Of a stretch of DNA of 64,000 nt, positions 16,937 through 25,275 are shown one piece after another. Origin of the DNA: Aeromicrobium sp. Root344 (GTDB taxonomy: Bacteria > Actinomycetota > Actinomycetes > Propionibacteriales > Nocardioidaceae); contig NZ_LMDH01000001.1 in the NCBI RefSeq assembly GCF_001425755.1, positions 3,657,571-3,721,570 of the forward strand, given 5' to 3'. The position numbers and the translations under genes are program-made. Numbering within the stretch: position 1 is the first letter of the stretch; each line of letters begins with the position of its first letter. The notes beneath the pieces were generated by a model, which saw nothing but the letters and a program-made list of their open reading frames with translations, was not told the DNA's origin and ran no database searches.

Positions 16937-16942
16937 TAGTTT
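16937..16942 (+). promoter_or_regulatory. -10 hexamer of the DUF6318-like lipoprotein
   Basis: TAGTTT ends 7 bases before ATG 16950, with no Shine-Dalgarno. Confidence 0.45.
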
Positions 16943-16949
16943 CTCGGGC

Positions 16950-17441
16950 ATGCGATTCGGGGGAATTGTTCTGGTGGTCCTGCTGACCCTTGGCGCGTGC
17001 TCGTCGGATCCAGAGCCTAAGGAACCGAGGCGCACGACCACGTCAACGGCGCCGACGGCCACCCCACCGACGATGCCGGCGCAAGCGAAAGAAGACACAC
17101 CCTCGGGTGCCGCGACGTTCGTGAGTCACTACATCGACCTGCTCAACTTCGCTGCAAATACTGGTCAAGCTCAGTCGATGTTGGAGAAGTCCGAAGGTTG
17201 TCGCCCCTGCGATAGCTACGCAGCCGAATTCACAAGGGAACCCCCGGACGGTCAGAGGTTTGCCGGCAAGTTTTGGAAATTGACGGATGCCTCGGTGAGC
17301 CGAACTAGGAATCCTATCGAGGTCGAGACCAAAGTCTCTGTACGCGAAGGCAGGGCGACGCGCCCGTACACCTTCGTCTTCGTTCTGACGAAAGCAGCCC
17401 CGTTCTCCGTGACCGACATCTACATCCCGGAGAGCCAATGA
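16950..17441 (+). CDS. Lipoprotein, DUF6318-like
   Basis: This 163-residue protein has a lipoprotein signal ending in the lipobox LGAC (Cys at about residue 17), then a Thr/Pro-rich linker and a globular domain. FVSHYIDLLNFAANTG, SEGCRPCDSY and the final beta-rich half resemble DUF6318, a family of actinobacterial lipoproteins of unknown function. Codon use is visibly more AT-rich than in neighbours. Its stop overlaps the next start (ATGA), so the two exported proteins are coupled. Confidence 0.7.
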   Translation: MRFGGIVLVVLLTLGACSSDPEPKEPRRTTTSTAPTATPPTMPAQAKEDTPSGAATFVSHYIDLLNFAANTGQAQSMLEKSEGCRPCDSYAAEFTREPPDGQRFAGKFWKLTDASVSRTRNPIEVETKVSVREGRATRPYTFVFVLTKAAPFSVTDIYIPESQ

Positions 17442-18151
17442 AGCACCGACTCTTTCCACTTATAGTCGCTCCCCTACTTTTGCCCCTAACAGCTGCGGCA
17501 GACACCGATGTCACTCCGGACTCATGGAAGCCCAAGCTGCATATCCGCGCCCAGAAGCAGGAGCCACACAAGAACACGAGCACAAAACGGGTGACAAGAC
17601 CGGAAGGGAAGCTAGTCGATCAGCAAACCCAGTGTTCCCTAGAGGTGGGCGTCCTGAATTGTGATGCAAGCGACTTCTCCGCGGGGTCACCCACGGAGAT
17701 TCGGCCTGCGGACCTCACTGAGGGGGACATTCTTCGGGCGGTGCGGGAGATCGGGTTGCCCAGCCTGAAGGTGCAGATCCAACCCGGCGAGGAGACGCTC
17801 GTCAACATCGAGACCATCTTCTACACCCAGCCGCAGCCCTTCGAGCGCAGCGTGACGCTGCTGGGGTTCGACGTGGATCTGGTCGCCACACCGGTGCGCT
17901 ACACGTGGATCCACGACGACGGCACAGCGTCCACAACGGCTCGACCTGGACGGCCGTATCCCGCGATGGACGTGACGCATCGCTACCGCGAGCCGGCCGA
18001 CGACGTGCACCCGCGGGTCGACGTGACCTACCGGGTTCGCTACCGGGTCGACGGCGGCGGGTGGCAGACGATCGGACAGACGTTGCAGGCGTCTGGCCCG
18101 GCCGCCGAGCTCGACGTGCGCGAGGCCGCGCCCGTGCTCACCAAGCCCTGA
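17438..18151 (+). CDS. Secreted protein, unknown, partner of the lipoprotein
   Basis: This 237-residue protein has a signal peptide (KHRLFPLIVAPLLLPLTAAA, cut near residue 21), a Lys/Arg-rich linker, two Cys (CSLEVGVLNC) and a C-terminal beta-sandwich-like region (residues about 125-225: YTWIHDDG, THRYREP, VDVTYRVRYRV), which resembles a PKD-type fold. The N-terminal half is AT-richer than the C-terminal half. It overlaps the upstream lipoprotein gene by 4 bases. Function is not known. Confidence 0.65.
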   Translation: MKHRLFPLIVAPLLLPLTAAADTDVTPDSWKPKLHIRAQKQEPHKNTSTKRVTRPEGKLVDQQTQCSLEVGVLNCDASDFSAGSPTEIRPADLTEGDILRAVREIGLPSLKVQIQPGEETLVNIETIFYTQPQPFERSVTLLGFDVDLVATPVRYTWIHDDGTASTTARPGRPYPAMDVTHRYREPADDVHPRVDVTYRVRYRVDGGGWQTIGQTLQASGPAAELDVREAAPVLTKP

Positions 18152-18195
18152 CGACGGCGCGATCCCGCTGAGCTGCCGAGTGCAAGAATGGCGAC

Positions 18196-19572
18196 ATGCC
18201 CATTGCAAACCACATCGTTGAGCTGATCGGCAACACCCCGCTGGTCCGTCTCAACTCGGTCACCTCCGCGGGATCCGCGACCGTGGCCGCCAAGATCGAG
18301 TACCTCAATCCCGGTGGCAGCGCCAAGGACCGCATCGCGGTCAAGATGGTCGACGCCGCCGAGGCTTCAGGTGCACTCAAGCCCGGCGGGACGATCGTCG
18401 AGCCGACCTCCGGCAACACCGGCGTCGGACTCGCCCTGGTCGCCCAGCAGCGCGGCTACAAGTGCATCTTCGTCTGCCCCGACAAGGTCAGCGAGGACAA
18501 GCGCAACACCATGCGGGCCTACGGCGCCCAGGTCGTGGTGTGCCCGACCGCGGTGCCGCCCGAACACCCCGACAGCTACTACAACGTCTCGGACCGCCTC
18601 GTACGCGAGACCGACGGCGCCTGGAAGCCCGACCAGTACTCCAACCCGGCCGGCCCCGAGAGCCACTACGAGACGACCGGTCCCGAGATCTGGGCCGACA
18701 CCGACGGCAAGGTGACGCACTTCGTCGCCGGCGTGGGCACCGGAGGCACGATCACCGGCGTCGGCCGCTACCTCAAGGAGGTCTCCGGCGGCACGGTCAA
18801 GGTCATCGGCGCCGACCCCGAGGGCTCCGTCTACTCCGGCGGCACCGGGCGCCCCTACCTCGTCGAAGGCGTCGGCGAGGACTTCTGGCCCAGCGCGTAC
18901 GACCCCGACATCCCCGACCAGATCATCGCGGTCAGCGACGCGGACTCGTTCGAGATGACCCGCCGCCTGGCTCGCGAGGAGGGCCTCCTCGTCGGTGGCT
19001 CGTGCGGCATGGCGACGGTCGCGGCGCTCAAGGTCGCCGCCGAAGCCGGCCCCGACGCCCTGGTCGTCGTGCTGCTGCCCGACGGCGGCCGCGGCTACCT
19101 CTCCAAGATCTTCAACGACGACTGGATGTCGTCCTACGGATTCCTCCGCGAGCCGCTGGACGGCACGACGCACGAGATGACCGTCGGCGACCTGCTTCGC
19201 ACCAAGTCCGGCGGCATGCCGGCGCTCGTGCACACGCACCCGTCGGAGACCATCCGCGACGCGATCGAGATCCTCCGTGAGTACAACGTCTCCCAGATGC
19301 CCGTCGTCGGCCCCGAGCCGCCGGTCGTCATCGGCGAGGTCGCGGGCAGCGTCAACGAGCGTGCGCTGATCAGCGCCGTGTTCGAGGGCCGCGCCCTGCT
19401 GACCGATGCCGTCTCGCAGCACATGGAACCGCCGCTGCCACTGCTGGGCTCCGGCGAGAGCCTCGACGACGCGCTCGCGGCGCTGCACACCAGCGACGCC
19501 GTCATGGTCATCGAGGACGGCAAGCCGCTCGGCGTCCTGACCCGCCACGACCTGCTGGGGGTCCACGTATGA
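18196..19572 (+). CDS. cbs: Cystathionine beta-synthase
   Basis: This 458-residue PLP enzyme condenses serine with homocysteine to cystathionine, the first step of reverse transsulfuration. The PLP lysine is in NPGGSAKDRIA, phosphate binding is GTGGTITGVGRYL, and PTSGNTGVGLA is the substrate loop. Two CBS (Bateman) repeats occupy the C-terminus (about residues 335-458), distinguishing it from cysteine synthase. The ATG has AAGAAT six bases upstream (18184-18189). Its stop overlaps the next gene (ATGA). Confidence 0.93.
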   Translation: MPIANHIVELIGNTPLVRLNSVTSAGSATVAAKIEYLNPGGSAKDRIAVKMVDAAEASGALKPGGTIVEPTSGNTGVGLALVAQQRGYKCIFVCPDKVSEDKRNTMRAYGAQVVVCPTAVPPEHPDSYYNVSDRLVRETDGAWKPDQYSNPAGPESHYETTGPEIWADTDGKVTHFVAGVGTGGTITGVGRYLKEVSGGTVKVIGADPEGSVYSGGTGRPYLVEGVGEDFWPSAYDPDIPDQIIAVSDADSFEMTRRLAREEGLLVGGSCGMATVAALKVAAEAGPDALVVVLLPDGGRGYLSKIFNDDWMSSYGFLREPLDGTTHEMTVGDLLRTKSGGMPALVHTHPSETIRDAIEILREYNVSQMPVVGPEPPVVIGEVAGSVNERALISAVFEGRALLTDAVSQHMEPPLPLLGSGESLDDALAALHTSDAVMVIEDGKPLGVLTRHDLLGVHV

Positions 19573-20741
19573 GCGAGAAGAAGAGCACCCAGGACGAGGG
19601 CGCGTGGCAGGGCTTCGCGACCCGGGCAATCCACGCGGGCTATGAGCCCAACGCCGAGAACGGCGCGGTCAACGTGCCGATCTACGCCTCCTCGACGTTC
19701 GCGCAGGACGGCGTCGGTGGGATGCGGTCCGGCTATGAGTACGCCCGCACCGGCAACCCCACGCGTACGGCGCTGGAGGCCAACCTCGCAGCGCTCGAGG
19801 GTGGCGCTCACGGCCGGGCATTCAGCTCCGGCATGGCGGCCACCGACTGCGCGATCCGCTCGCTGCTGCGCCCTGGCGACCACATGGTCATCCCCGATGA
19901 TGCGTACGGCGGCACGTTCCGGCTGATCGACAAGGTGTTCAGCCAGTGGGGCATCACCTACACCGTCGCCGCGGTCAACGACCTCGACGCGATCCGTGCC
20001 GCGATCAGGCCCGAGACCAAGGCCGTGTGGATCGAGACGCCGACCAATCCCCTGCTCAACGTCGGCGACATCGCCGGCATCAGCGAGATCTCGCACGCAG
20101 CCGGCGCCAAGCTCGTCGTCGACAACACGTTCGCGTCGCCCTATCTCCAGCAGCCGCTCGAGCTCGGCGCCGACATCGTGCTGCACTCGACGACGAAGTA
20201 CCTCGGCGGTCACTCCGACGTCGTCGGCGGAGCCTTGGTCACCGACGACGACGAGCTCGACGCCGCGTTCGCATTCCTCCAGAACGGCGCCGGCGGCGTG
20301 CCGGGCCCGTTCGACGCCTATCTGACGATGCGCGGCGCCAAGACGCTCGCGGTGCGGATGGACAAGCACTGCGACAACGCCGAGGCGATCGTCGACTTCC
20401 TGCAGGGGCACTCGGCGATCGCGTCGATCCTCTACCCCGGCCTGCCCGAGCACCCGGGTCACGCGGTCGCGGCGAAGCAGATGCGCCGCTTCGGCGGCAT
20501 GATCTCCGTACGCCTTGCCGGCGGCAAGCAGGCGGCGCTCGACTTCTGCGCCCGCACCGAGCTCTTCACGCTGGCGGAGAGCCTCGGCGGCATCGAGTCG
20601 CTCATCGAGCACCCGGGTGCGATGACGCACGCGTCGACGGAAGGCTCGCTCCTCGAGGTGCCCGACGACCTCGTACGACTGTCCGTCGGCATCGAGGACA
20701 TCGACGACCTGATCGGCGATCTGGAGCAGGCGCTCCGCTGA
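19569..20741 (+). CDS. metB: Cystathionine gamma-synthase or gamma-lyase
   Basis: This 390-residue Cys/Met-metabolism PLP enzyme has its PLP lysine in DIVLHSTTKYLGGHSDVVGG, with YEYARTGNPTR and FSSGMAATDCAIRSLL as family segments and ESLGGIESLIEHPGAMTHAS at the C-terminus. It either makes cystathionine from an activated homoserine or splits cystathionine to cysteine. Sequence alone does not separate the two, but the overlap with cystathionine beta-synthase favours a role in transsulfuration. Confidence 0.88.
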   Translation: MSEKKSTQDEGAWQGFATRAIHAGYEPNAENGAVNVPIYASSTFAQDGVGGMRSGYEYARTGNPTRTALEANLAALEGGAHGRAFSSGMAATDCAIRSLLRPGDHMVIPDDAYGGTFRLIDKVFSQWGITYTVAAVNDLDAIRAAIRPETKAVWIETPTNPLLNVGDIAGISEISHAAGAKLVVDNTFASPYLQQPLELGADIVLHSTTKYLGGHSDVVGGALVTDDDELDAAFAFLQNGAGGVPGPFDAYLTMRGAKTLAVRMDKHCDNAEAIVDFLQGHSAIASILYPGLPEHPGHAVAAKQMRRFGGMISVRLAGGKQAALDFCARTELFTLAESLGGIESLIEHPGAMTHASTEGSLLEVPDDLVRLSVGIEDIDDLIGDLEQALR

Positions 20742-20767
20742 CCCCATCACGGTTGAGCCCACAGAGC

Positions 20768-21373
20768 GTGGGACTGGGCAGGGCCGCCTGGACGCTACAG
20801 CCCTTGTACATCGTCCTCGAGGTGGTCGTCGGGCTGCAGGCCTCGCGCGACTACCGGTTCGGCGATTCGACGATCAGCGACCTCGGCAACACTTCGTGCC
20901 GGTCGGTTCGCGGCGACGTGCTGTGCTCGCCGTGGCACACGGTGATGAACATCGGCTTCATCTGGTTCGGCGTCAGCCTCGCGCTCGGTGCGCTCCTGCT
21001 GGGCTCGCGGAGCCTGCCGGGGCGGACCGGCGCGGCCGCCGTCGTGGTCTGGTGCGTCTCCGGGCTCGGGTCGATCGGTGTGGGTCTGGTCCCCGTCAAC
21101 GAGCACGGTGGCCTGCACGGTCTCGTCGCGCTGCCCGTGTTCCTGGCCCAGCCCACCGCGCTGCTCCTCACGGCGCTCAGCCTGCGGGCCACGCGTCCCG
21201 GGCTCGCACGCGCCACGCTGGCGGTGGCCGTCCTGTCCGCAGCTGGAGTCGCCGGCTTCGCCGCCCTGCTGGCTGGTGACGGATCGACTGGCCTCGGCGG
21301 GTTCGAGCGGCTCGCCCTGTGGCCGGGCTATGTCTGGGTGGGCGTCATCGCCGCGCTCAGTCGCACGCGCTGA
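20768..21373 (+). CDS. DUF998-type membrane protein
   Basis: This protein of about 201 residues has six hydrophobic segments and the DUF998 pattern: RFGDSTISDLGNTSC early and GLVPVNEHGGLHGLVALPVF in the middle. It is an integral membrane protein of unknown role. The start is unsure. GTG 20768 is used here; TTG 20753 and a CTG overlapping the metB stop (CTGA, 20738) are in frame. It probably belongs to the cbs-metB transcript. Confidence 0.7.
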   Translation: MGLGRAAWTLQPLYIVLEVVVGLQASRDYRFGDSTISDLGNTSCRSVRGDVLCSPWHTVMNIGFIWFGVSLALGALLLGSRSLPGRTGAAAVVVWCVSGLGSIGVGLVPVNEHGGLHGLVALPVFLAQPTALLLTALSLRATRPGLARATLAVAVLSAAGVAGFAALLAGDGSTGLGGFERLALWPGYVWVGVIAALSRTR

Positions 21374-21425
21374 GCGTGACGAACTGCAGGCGACACGCCG
21401 ACGCGAGCCTGCAACTCGTCACGCT
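21373..21425. repeat. Imperfect inverted repeat between DUF998 gene and rmuC
   Basis: Two 19-base arms (21373-21391, 21407-21425) pair with two mismatches around a 15-base loop, between convergent genes. It could terminate both transcripts, but the arms are less GC-rich than the other terminators here and lack a T-run, so it may be a repetitive palindromic element. Confidence 0.6.
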
Positions 21426-21439
21426 GAGCGAGGCTGAGG

Positions 21440-22783
21440 CTAGGCGGTGCGCTCGTCGTCGTCGGCAACGCCGGGGAGTCCGACCTGCTCGAAGTCGATC
21501 TCCGGGCGGGCAATCCCCGTCTCCTCGAGCGCGGTGAACTCGCTGGCCGTGAGCCGGCGCGTGTCGCCCTCGATCTGCTTGACCTCGCCGAGCATGCGCG
21601 CCTCGTCGATGCCGTCGAGCTTGCGCGCCGTGACGAGCACGCGCCCCTCGAGGGAGCCGGCGAAGTCGTTGTAGGACCGCACCGTGGTCTCGATCGAGCG
21701 ACCCAGCTTGGAGACGTGGTCGGACAGCTTGCCGAGCCGCTTGTAGAGCTCACGACCGAGATCGACCAGCTCCTGGGCGTTCTCGGCGAGGTCCTCCTGC
21801 TTCCACGTCAGTGCCACGGTCTTGAGCGTCGCCCACAGGTTGACCGGCGTGGCCAGGACGATGCCGCGGCTGAAGGCGTACTCGAGCAGCGTGGGATCGG
21901 CGTCGAGCGCGGTGTTGAGGATCGCCTCGCTCGGGATGAACGCGATCGTGTACTCGGGGCTGACCGGAAGGCCCGTCCAGTACTCCTTGCCGGCCAGTGC
22001 GTCGACGTGACCGCGGACCTGCTTGGCGTGCTGCATCTGCAGCGTCTTGCGCTCGGCCTCGCTGATGTCCTCGCGGAACGAGTCGATGAACGCGCTGAAC
22101 GGCACCTTGGAGTCGATCGCGACCTGCTTGCGACCGGGCAGCTTGATCACCATGTCGGGGCGGCGGGCGCCGGAGTCGGCCGAGATGGACTCCTGCACCG
22201 AGTAGTCGATGCGGTTGAGCAGTCCCGCCGACTCGACCAGCGTCTTGAGCTGCAGCTCGCCGTAGGCGCCGCGTACGGAGTTGTTGCGCAGGGCGGCCGA
22301 CAGCGTCTCGGCGGCCATCTTGGACTGCTCGGCGCTCTGTCGGGTCGCCCGGATCTGGGCGGCGAGGTCGCCGTGCTGCTCGCTGCGCTGCTTCTCGAGG
22401 TCGAGGACCTTCTGCTGCATGTCCTTGAGCTGCGCAGCCACGGGTGCGAGCTTCTCGAGCACCTTGCTCTCGGTCTGCGTCGCCGCCTCGCGCTGGCGGG
22501 TCTCCTGACGGTGCGCCTCGACAGTCTGGCGATGCTGCTCCTGCGCCAGCACGAGCTGCTCGCGAAGCCCCTGGACCGAGGCCTCGGCAGCGGCGAGCTG
22601 CTGCTCGACCTCAGCGCGTACGACGGCCTCGTCGTGACGGACCTGGGAGATCAGCGCCGCGTGGCGTGCCTCGAGCACCTGCGCGTCGACGCCGGACCCG
22701 TCGGAATGGGACGCACGACCAAACAGCCAGCCCCCGACGAGGCCGAGTCCGAGTCCCACGAGAAGCACGATGACGAGTTCCAT
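21440..22783 (-). CDS. rmuC: RmuC-family DNA recombination protein
   Basis: This 447-residue protein begins with a membrane anchor (MELVIVLLVGLGLGLVGGWL), followed by a long coiled coil (about residues 35-170) and the RmuC nuclease-like domain (VRGAYGELQLKTLVESAGLL, RRPDMVIKLPGRKQVAIDSKVPF, WKQEDLAENAQELVDLGRELY). The family limits DNA rearrangements in E. coli, and its domain belongs to the PD-(D/E)xK-like group. ATG 22783 has GACACT six bases upstream (22790-22795, complement). Confidence 0.92.
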   Translation of the reverse strand: MELVIVLLVGLGLGLVGGWLFGRASHSDGSGVDAQVLEARHAALISQVRHDEAVVRAEVEQQLAAAEASVQGLREQLVLAQEQHRQTVEAHRQETRQREAATQTESKVLEKLAPVAAQLKDMQQKVLDLEKQRSEQHGDLAAQIRATRQSAEQSKMAAETLSAALRNNSVRGAYGELQLKTLVESAGLLNRIDYSVQESISADSGARRPDMVIKLPGRKQVAIDSKVPFSAFIDSFREDISEAERKTLQMQHAKQVRGHVDALAGKEYWTGLPVSPEYTIAFIPSEAILNTALDADPTLLEYAFSRGIVLATPVNLWATLKTVALTWKQEDLAENAQELVDLGRELYKRLGKLSDHVSKLGRSIETTVRSYNDFAGSLEGRVLVTARKLDGIDEARMLGEVKQIEGDTRRLTASEFTALEETGIARPEIDFEQVGLPGVADDDERTA

Positions 22784-22885
22784 GTCGTCAGTGTCGCAAC
22801 CGGGACCGACACATTCGCGCAGACAGGCCGATGACACGCCCGATCGCCCGACACAGCGTCGCCCGGGCTGCCAGAATCGTCATCC

Positions 22886-23506
22886 ATGGCGACCGTGATG
22901 CTCCTGCTGGCCCATCCGCGAACCACGAGCTATTGCCACGCGCTGGCCGAGCGGATCGGCGACCGATTGCTCGATCTCGGCCACGAGGTACGTTCGCACG
23001 ACCTCTACGCCGAGCTGTTCGACCCCGTGCTGACCGCCGAGGAGTCACACACGAGCGGCGAGACGATCGAGTCGGTCCTCGCTCGCGAGAACGACCCGAT
23101 GGTGGCGCTGCACCGTGAAGAGCTCCGCGTCGCCGAGGGCCTCGTCGTCGTGCACCCCAACTGGTGGGGCATGCCGCCGGCGATCCTGACCGGCTGGATC
23201 AACCGCGTCGTCGTACCCGGCGTCGCCTACCGCCTCGCCGACGCGACCGGCCATCCCGAACCGCTCGCCCCGATCGCCGAGCTGTTCGTCGTCAACACCT
23301 CGGACACCACGGACGAACGCGAGCGCGAGCTCTACCACGACCCGCTGGCCTCGATCTGGGGCCGCTGCGTCGCGCCCTACCTCGGCGGCCCTCGCGTGAC
23401 CCGCCGCGTCCTGCGCCCCGTCAGCGACTCGACCGACGAGCAGCGCGCGACCTGGCTCGACGACGTGGAATCACTGGCATCAGAGGTATTCGGCTCCGCC
23501 CCCTAG
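22886..23506 (+). CDS. Flavodoxin-fold NAD(P)H oxidoreductase
   Basis: This 206-residue protein is of the NQO/MdaB-like quinone reductase type. LLAHPRTTSYCHALAERI forms the FMN phosphate loop, and VVVHPNWWGMPPAILTGWINRV is the characteristic flavin-binding motif. It probably reduces quinones or related electrophiles in the cytosol. A -10-like CAGAAT lies 8 bases before the ATG. It is divergent from rmuC. Confidence 0.85.
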   Translation: MATVMLLLAHPRTTSYCHALAERIGDRLLDLGHEVRSHDLYAELFDPVLTAEESHTSGETIESVLARENDPMVALHREELRVAEGLVVVHPNWWGMPPAILTGWINRVVVPGVAYRLADATGHPEPLAPIAELFVVNTSDTTDERERELYHDPLASIWGRCVAPYLGGPRVTRRVLRPVSDSTDEQRATWLDDVESLASEVFGSAP

Positions 23507-23509
23507 GCT
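23504..23509 (+). promoter_or_regulatory. -10 hexamer of the gene at 23517
   Basis: TAGGCT ends 7 bases before ATG 23517, immediately after the preceding stop codon. Confidence 0.5.
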
Positions 23510-23516
23510 GGCCGGT

Positions 23517-24158
23517 ATGTCTGAGCGTCGCGGATTCCTGGGTGAGGTCTCCTGGTTCCAGCTCGCCGCGAGCGTGCTGGCCGCCGTCACGGCCGCCTGG
23601 ATCGCCTCGCGGCTGGGCGTCGCGGGCACCTTGGTGGGCGCCGCGCTGGGCAGCGCGACCGTCACCGTCACGTCGGCGCTCTACGCCCGTACGCTCGACA
23701 AGGGCCGCACCCTGCTCGTCACCACCGCCACCGGCACGGTGATCCAGCGCCGCGTCGAGGAGGACGGCGAGATCGCCGAGACCATCGACCAGGCCGGCGA
23801 AGAAGCCCCCGTCGAGCGCGCCGAGTTCGTGCCCGACGAGCCGGCGCCGCGGCTGCACTGGAAGACCATCATCGTGACGACTGTCGTCGTGCTGGCCCTG
23901 GCACTCGCCGCCATCACGACGTACGAGCTGGTGGCCGACCGTACGCTCGACGGCTCCAAGGGCACGACGATCGGCGACACGTTCGGCGGCGACAAGGGCA
24001 GCCCGAAACCGAGCGACCCGACGAAGACGCCGGCCACCACACCGACGACCACCGCGCCGACCACGACCCCGACGCCGAGTGCCACCACACCGACCCCCAC
24101 ACCGTCGGCGACCACCCCGACACCCGCGCCCACCGAGACGACCGAGCCGACGGAATGA
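23517..24158 (+). CDS. Membrane protein with Thr/Pro-rich tail, unknown
   Basis: This 213-residue protein has hydrophobic segments near residues 11-30 and 35-55 and a third at about 121-143 (TIIVTTVVVLALALAAITTYEL), then a C-terminal tail of about 50 residues dominated by Thr and Pro (ATTPTTTAPTTTPTPSATT). Such tails usually span the cell wall and may be glycosylated. No enzymatic motif is recognisable. It has a leaderless-type promoter. Confidence 0.65.
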   Translation: MSERRGFLGEVSWFQLAASVLAAVTAAWIASRLGVAGTLVGAALGSATVTVTSALYARTLDKGRTLLVTTATGTVIQRRVEEDGEIAETIDQAGEEAPVERAEFVPDEPAPRLHWKTIIVTTVVVLALALAAITTYELVADRTLDGSKGTTIGDTFGGDKGSPKPSDPTKTPATTPTTTAPTTTPTPSATTPTPTPSATTPTPAPTETTEPTE

Positions 24159-24207
24159 ACCCCGTCATGGCGACGTTGACCCCGCCGACGCCCTGGAAGG
24201 AGGCTTC

Positions 24208-24612
24208 ATGACCATCTACATGACCCCGAACATCAGCGACGAGAAGATCGAGTCGCTCGAGCTGTTCGACGCGTTCCGCTACGGCGAGGACCTGCTCGAC
24301 TCGCGCTTCCCGCGCGACGCCGCTCGCGTGCTCCGCAAGGTCGTCGAAGCCGAACCGGGCAACTCCGCCGCCTGGGAGCTGCTGGGCCGCGCACACTTCG
24401 CCGCGGCGCACCTCCCGCTGGCCGAGGAGGCGTTCCGCACGCTCGTCGAGCTGGAGCCCACGAGCATGTGGGCGCAGACCGCGCTCGGCCTGACCCTCGA
24501 CCGGCAGAGCCGTCACAGCGAGGGCGCGGTGCACCACCGCGTCGCCGCCGCGATGGGTGCGTCGGAGCGCGACGCCACGCGGGTCGAGCTCGTGGACCGA
24601 CAGGCCGGCTGA
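24208..24612 (+). CDS. Tetratricopeptide-repeat protein
   Basis: This 134-residue protein contains two or three TPR helices (RVLRKVVEAEPGNSAAWELLGRAHFAAAHLPLAEEAFRTLVELEP in two pieces), a scaffold for protein-protein contact. ATG 24208 follows a strong ribosome-binding site (GGAAGGAGG, 24195-24203). Its TGA overlaps the inferred CTG start of the downstream M50 protein, so the two are likely coupled and may act together. Confidence 0.8.
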   Translation: MTIYMTPNISDEKIESLELFDAFRYGEDLLDSRFPRDAARVLRKVVEAEPGNSAAWELLGRAHFAAAHLPLAEEAFRTLVELEPTSMWAQTALGLTLDRQSRHSEGAVHHRVAAAMGASERDATRVELVDRQAG

Positions 24613-25271
24613 CCGTCCTGGACACCCAGTGGGCCGCCGTCGCCACAGCCCTGGCGCTGGTCGTGCTGCCATCGGTGTGGCGCACGACCCGCCACCTCGT
24701 GACACTCGTGCACGAGGCGGGGCATGCCGTGGTCGCGGTGCTCACGGGCCGGCGCCTCAACGGCATACGCCTGCACAGCGACACCTCGGGGCTGACCGTA
24801 TCCAGCGGGAAGCCCCGGGGTGCCGGCATGATCGCGACCGCGGCTGCGGGCTATCTCGCCCCGGCTGCGCTGGGGCTCGGCTCGGTGCTGCTCATCGAAC
24901 ACGGTCACACCCCGTGGGCGCTGTATGCCGGGCTGGCCACGCTCGCACTGATGCTGCTGTACATCCGCAACTGGTTCGGCCTCGTCGTGGTCGGCCTCAG
25001 CGGCGTCGCCGTCGGCCTGCTGATCTGGCAGGCGCCCGAACGCGTGCAGGACTTCGCCGCCTTGGCGTTCGCGTGGTTCCTCCTGGTCGCTGCGCCGCGG
25101 ATGACGCTCGACCTGTGGGCGCATCGCCGACGCGTACGCACGCGGACGACCGACGCGGACATCCTGGCCCGTCTCACGATCCTGCCGGCTGCGGTGTGGA
25201 ACACCATCTTCCTGTTGCTCACGCTCGCCGCGCTGGCCGGAGCGGTACGCGTCACCGATCTGTTCACCTGA
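24609..25271 (+). CDS. M50-like membrane metalloprotease
   Basis: This protein of about 220 residues has the zinc motif HEAGH (HExxH) after the first helix, in LVTLVHEAGHAVVAVLTGRRLNG, and six hydrophobic segments. It resembles actinobacterial M50-type (site-2 protease family) proteins. The natural N-terminus (L/M)TVLDTQWAAVA has no ATG, GTG or TTG. The in-frame CTG at 24609 overlaps the upstream TGA as CTGA and is the likely start; GTG 24663 would truncate the first helix. The substrate is unknown. Confidence 0.75.
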   Translation: MTVLDTQWAAVATALALVVLPSVWRTTRHLVTLVHEAGHAVVAVLTGRRLNGIRLHSDTSGLTVSSGKPRGAGMIATAAAGYLAPAALGLGSVLLIEHGHTPWALYAGLATLALMLLYIRNWFGLVVVGLSGVAVGLLIWQAPERVQDFAALAFAWFLLVAAPRMTLDLWAHRRRVRTRTTDADILARLTILPAAVWNTIFLLLTLAALAGAVRVTDLFT

Positions 25272-25275
25272 TTGG

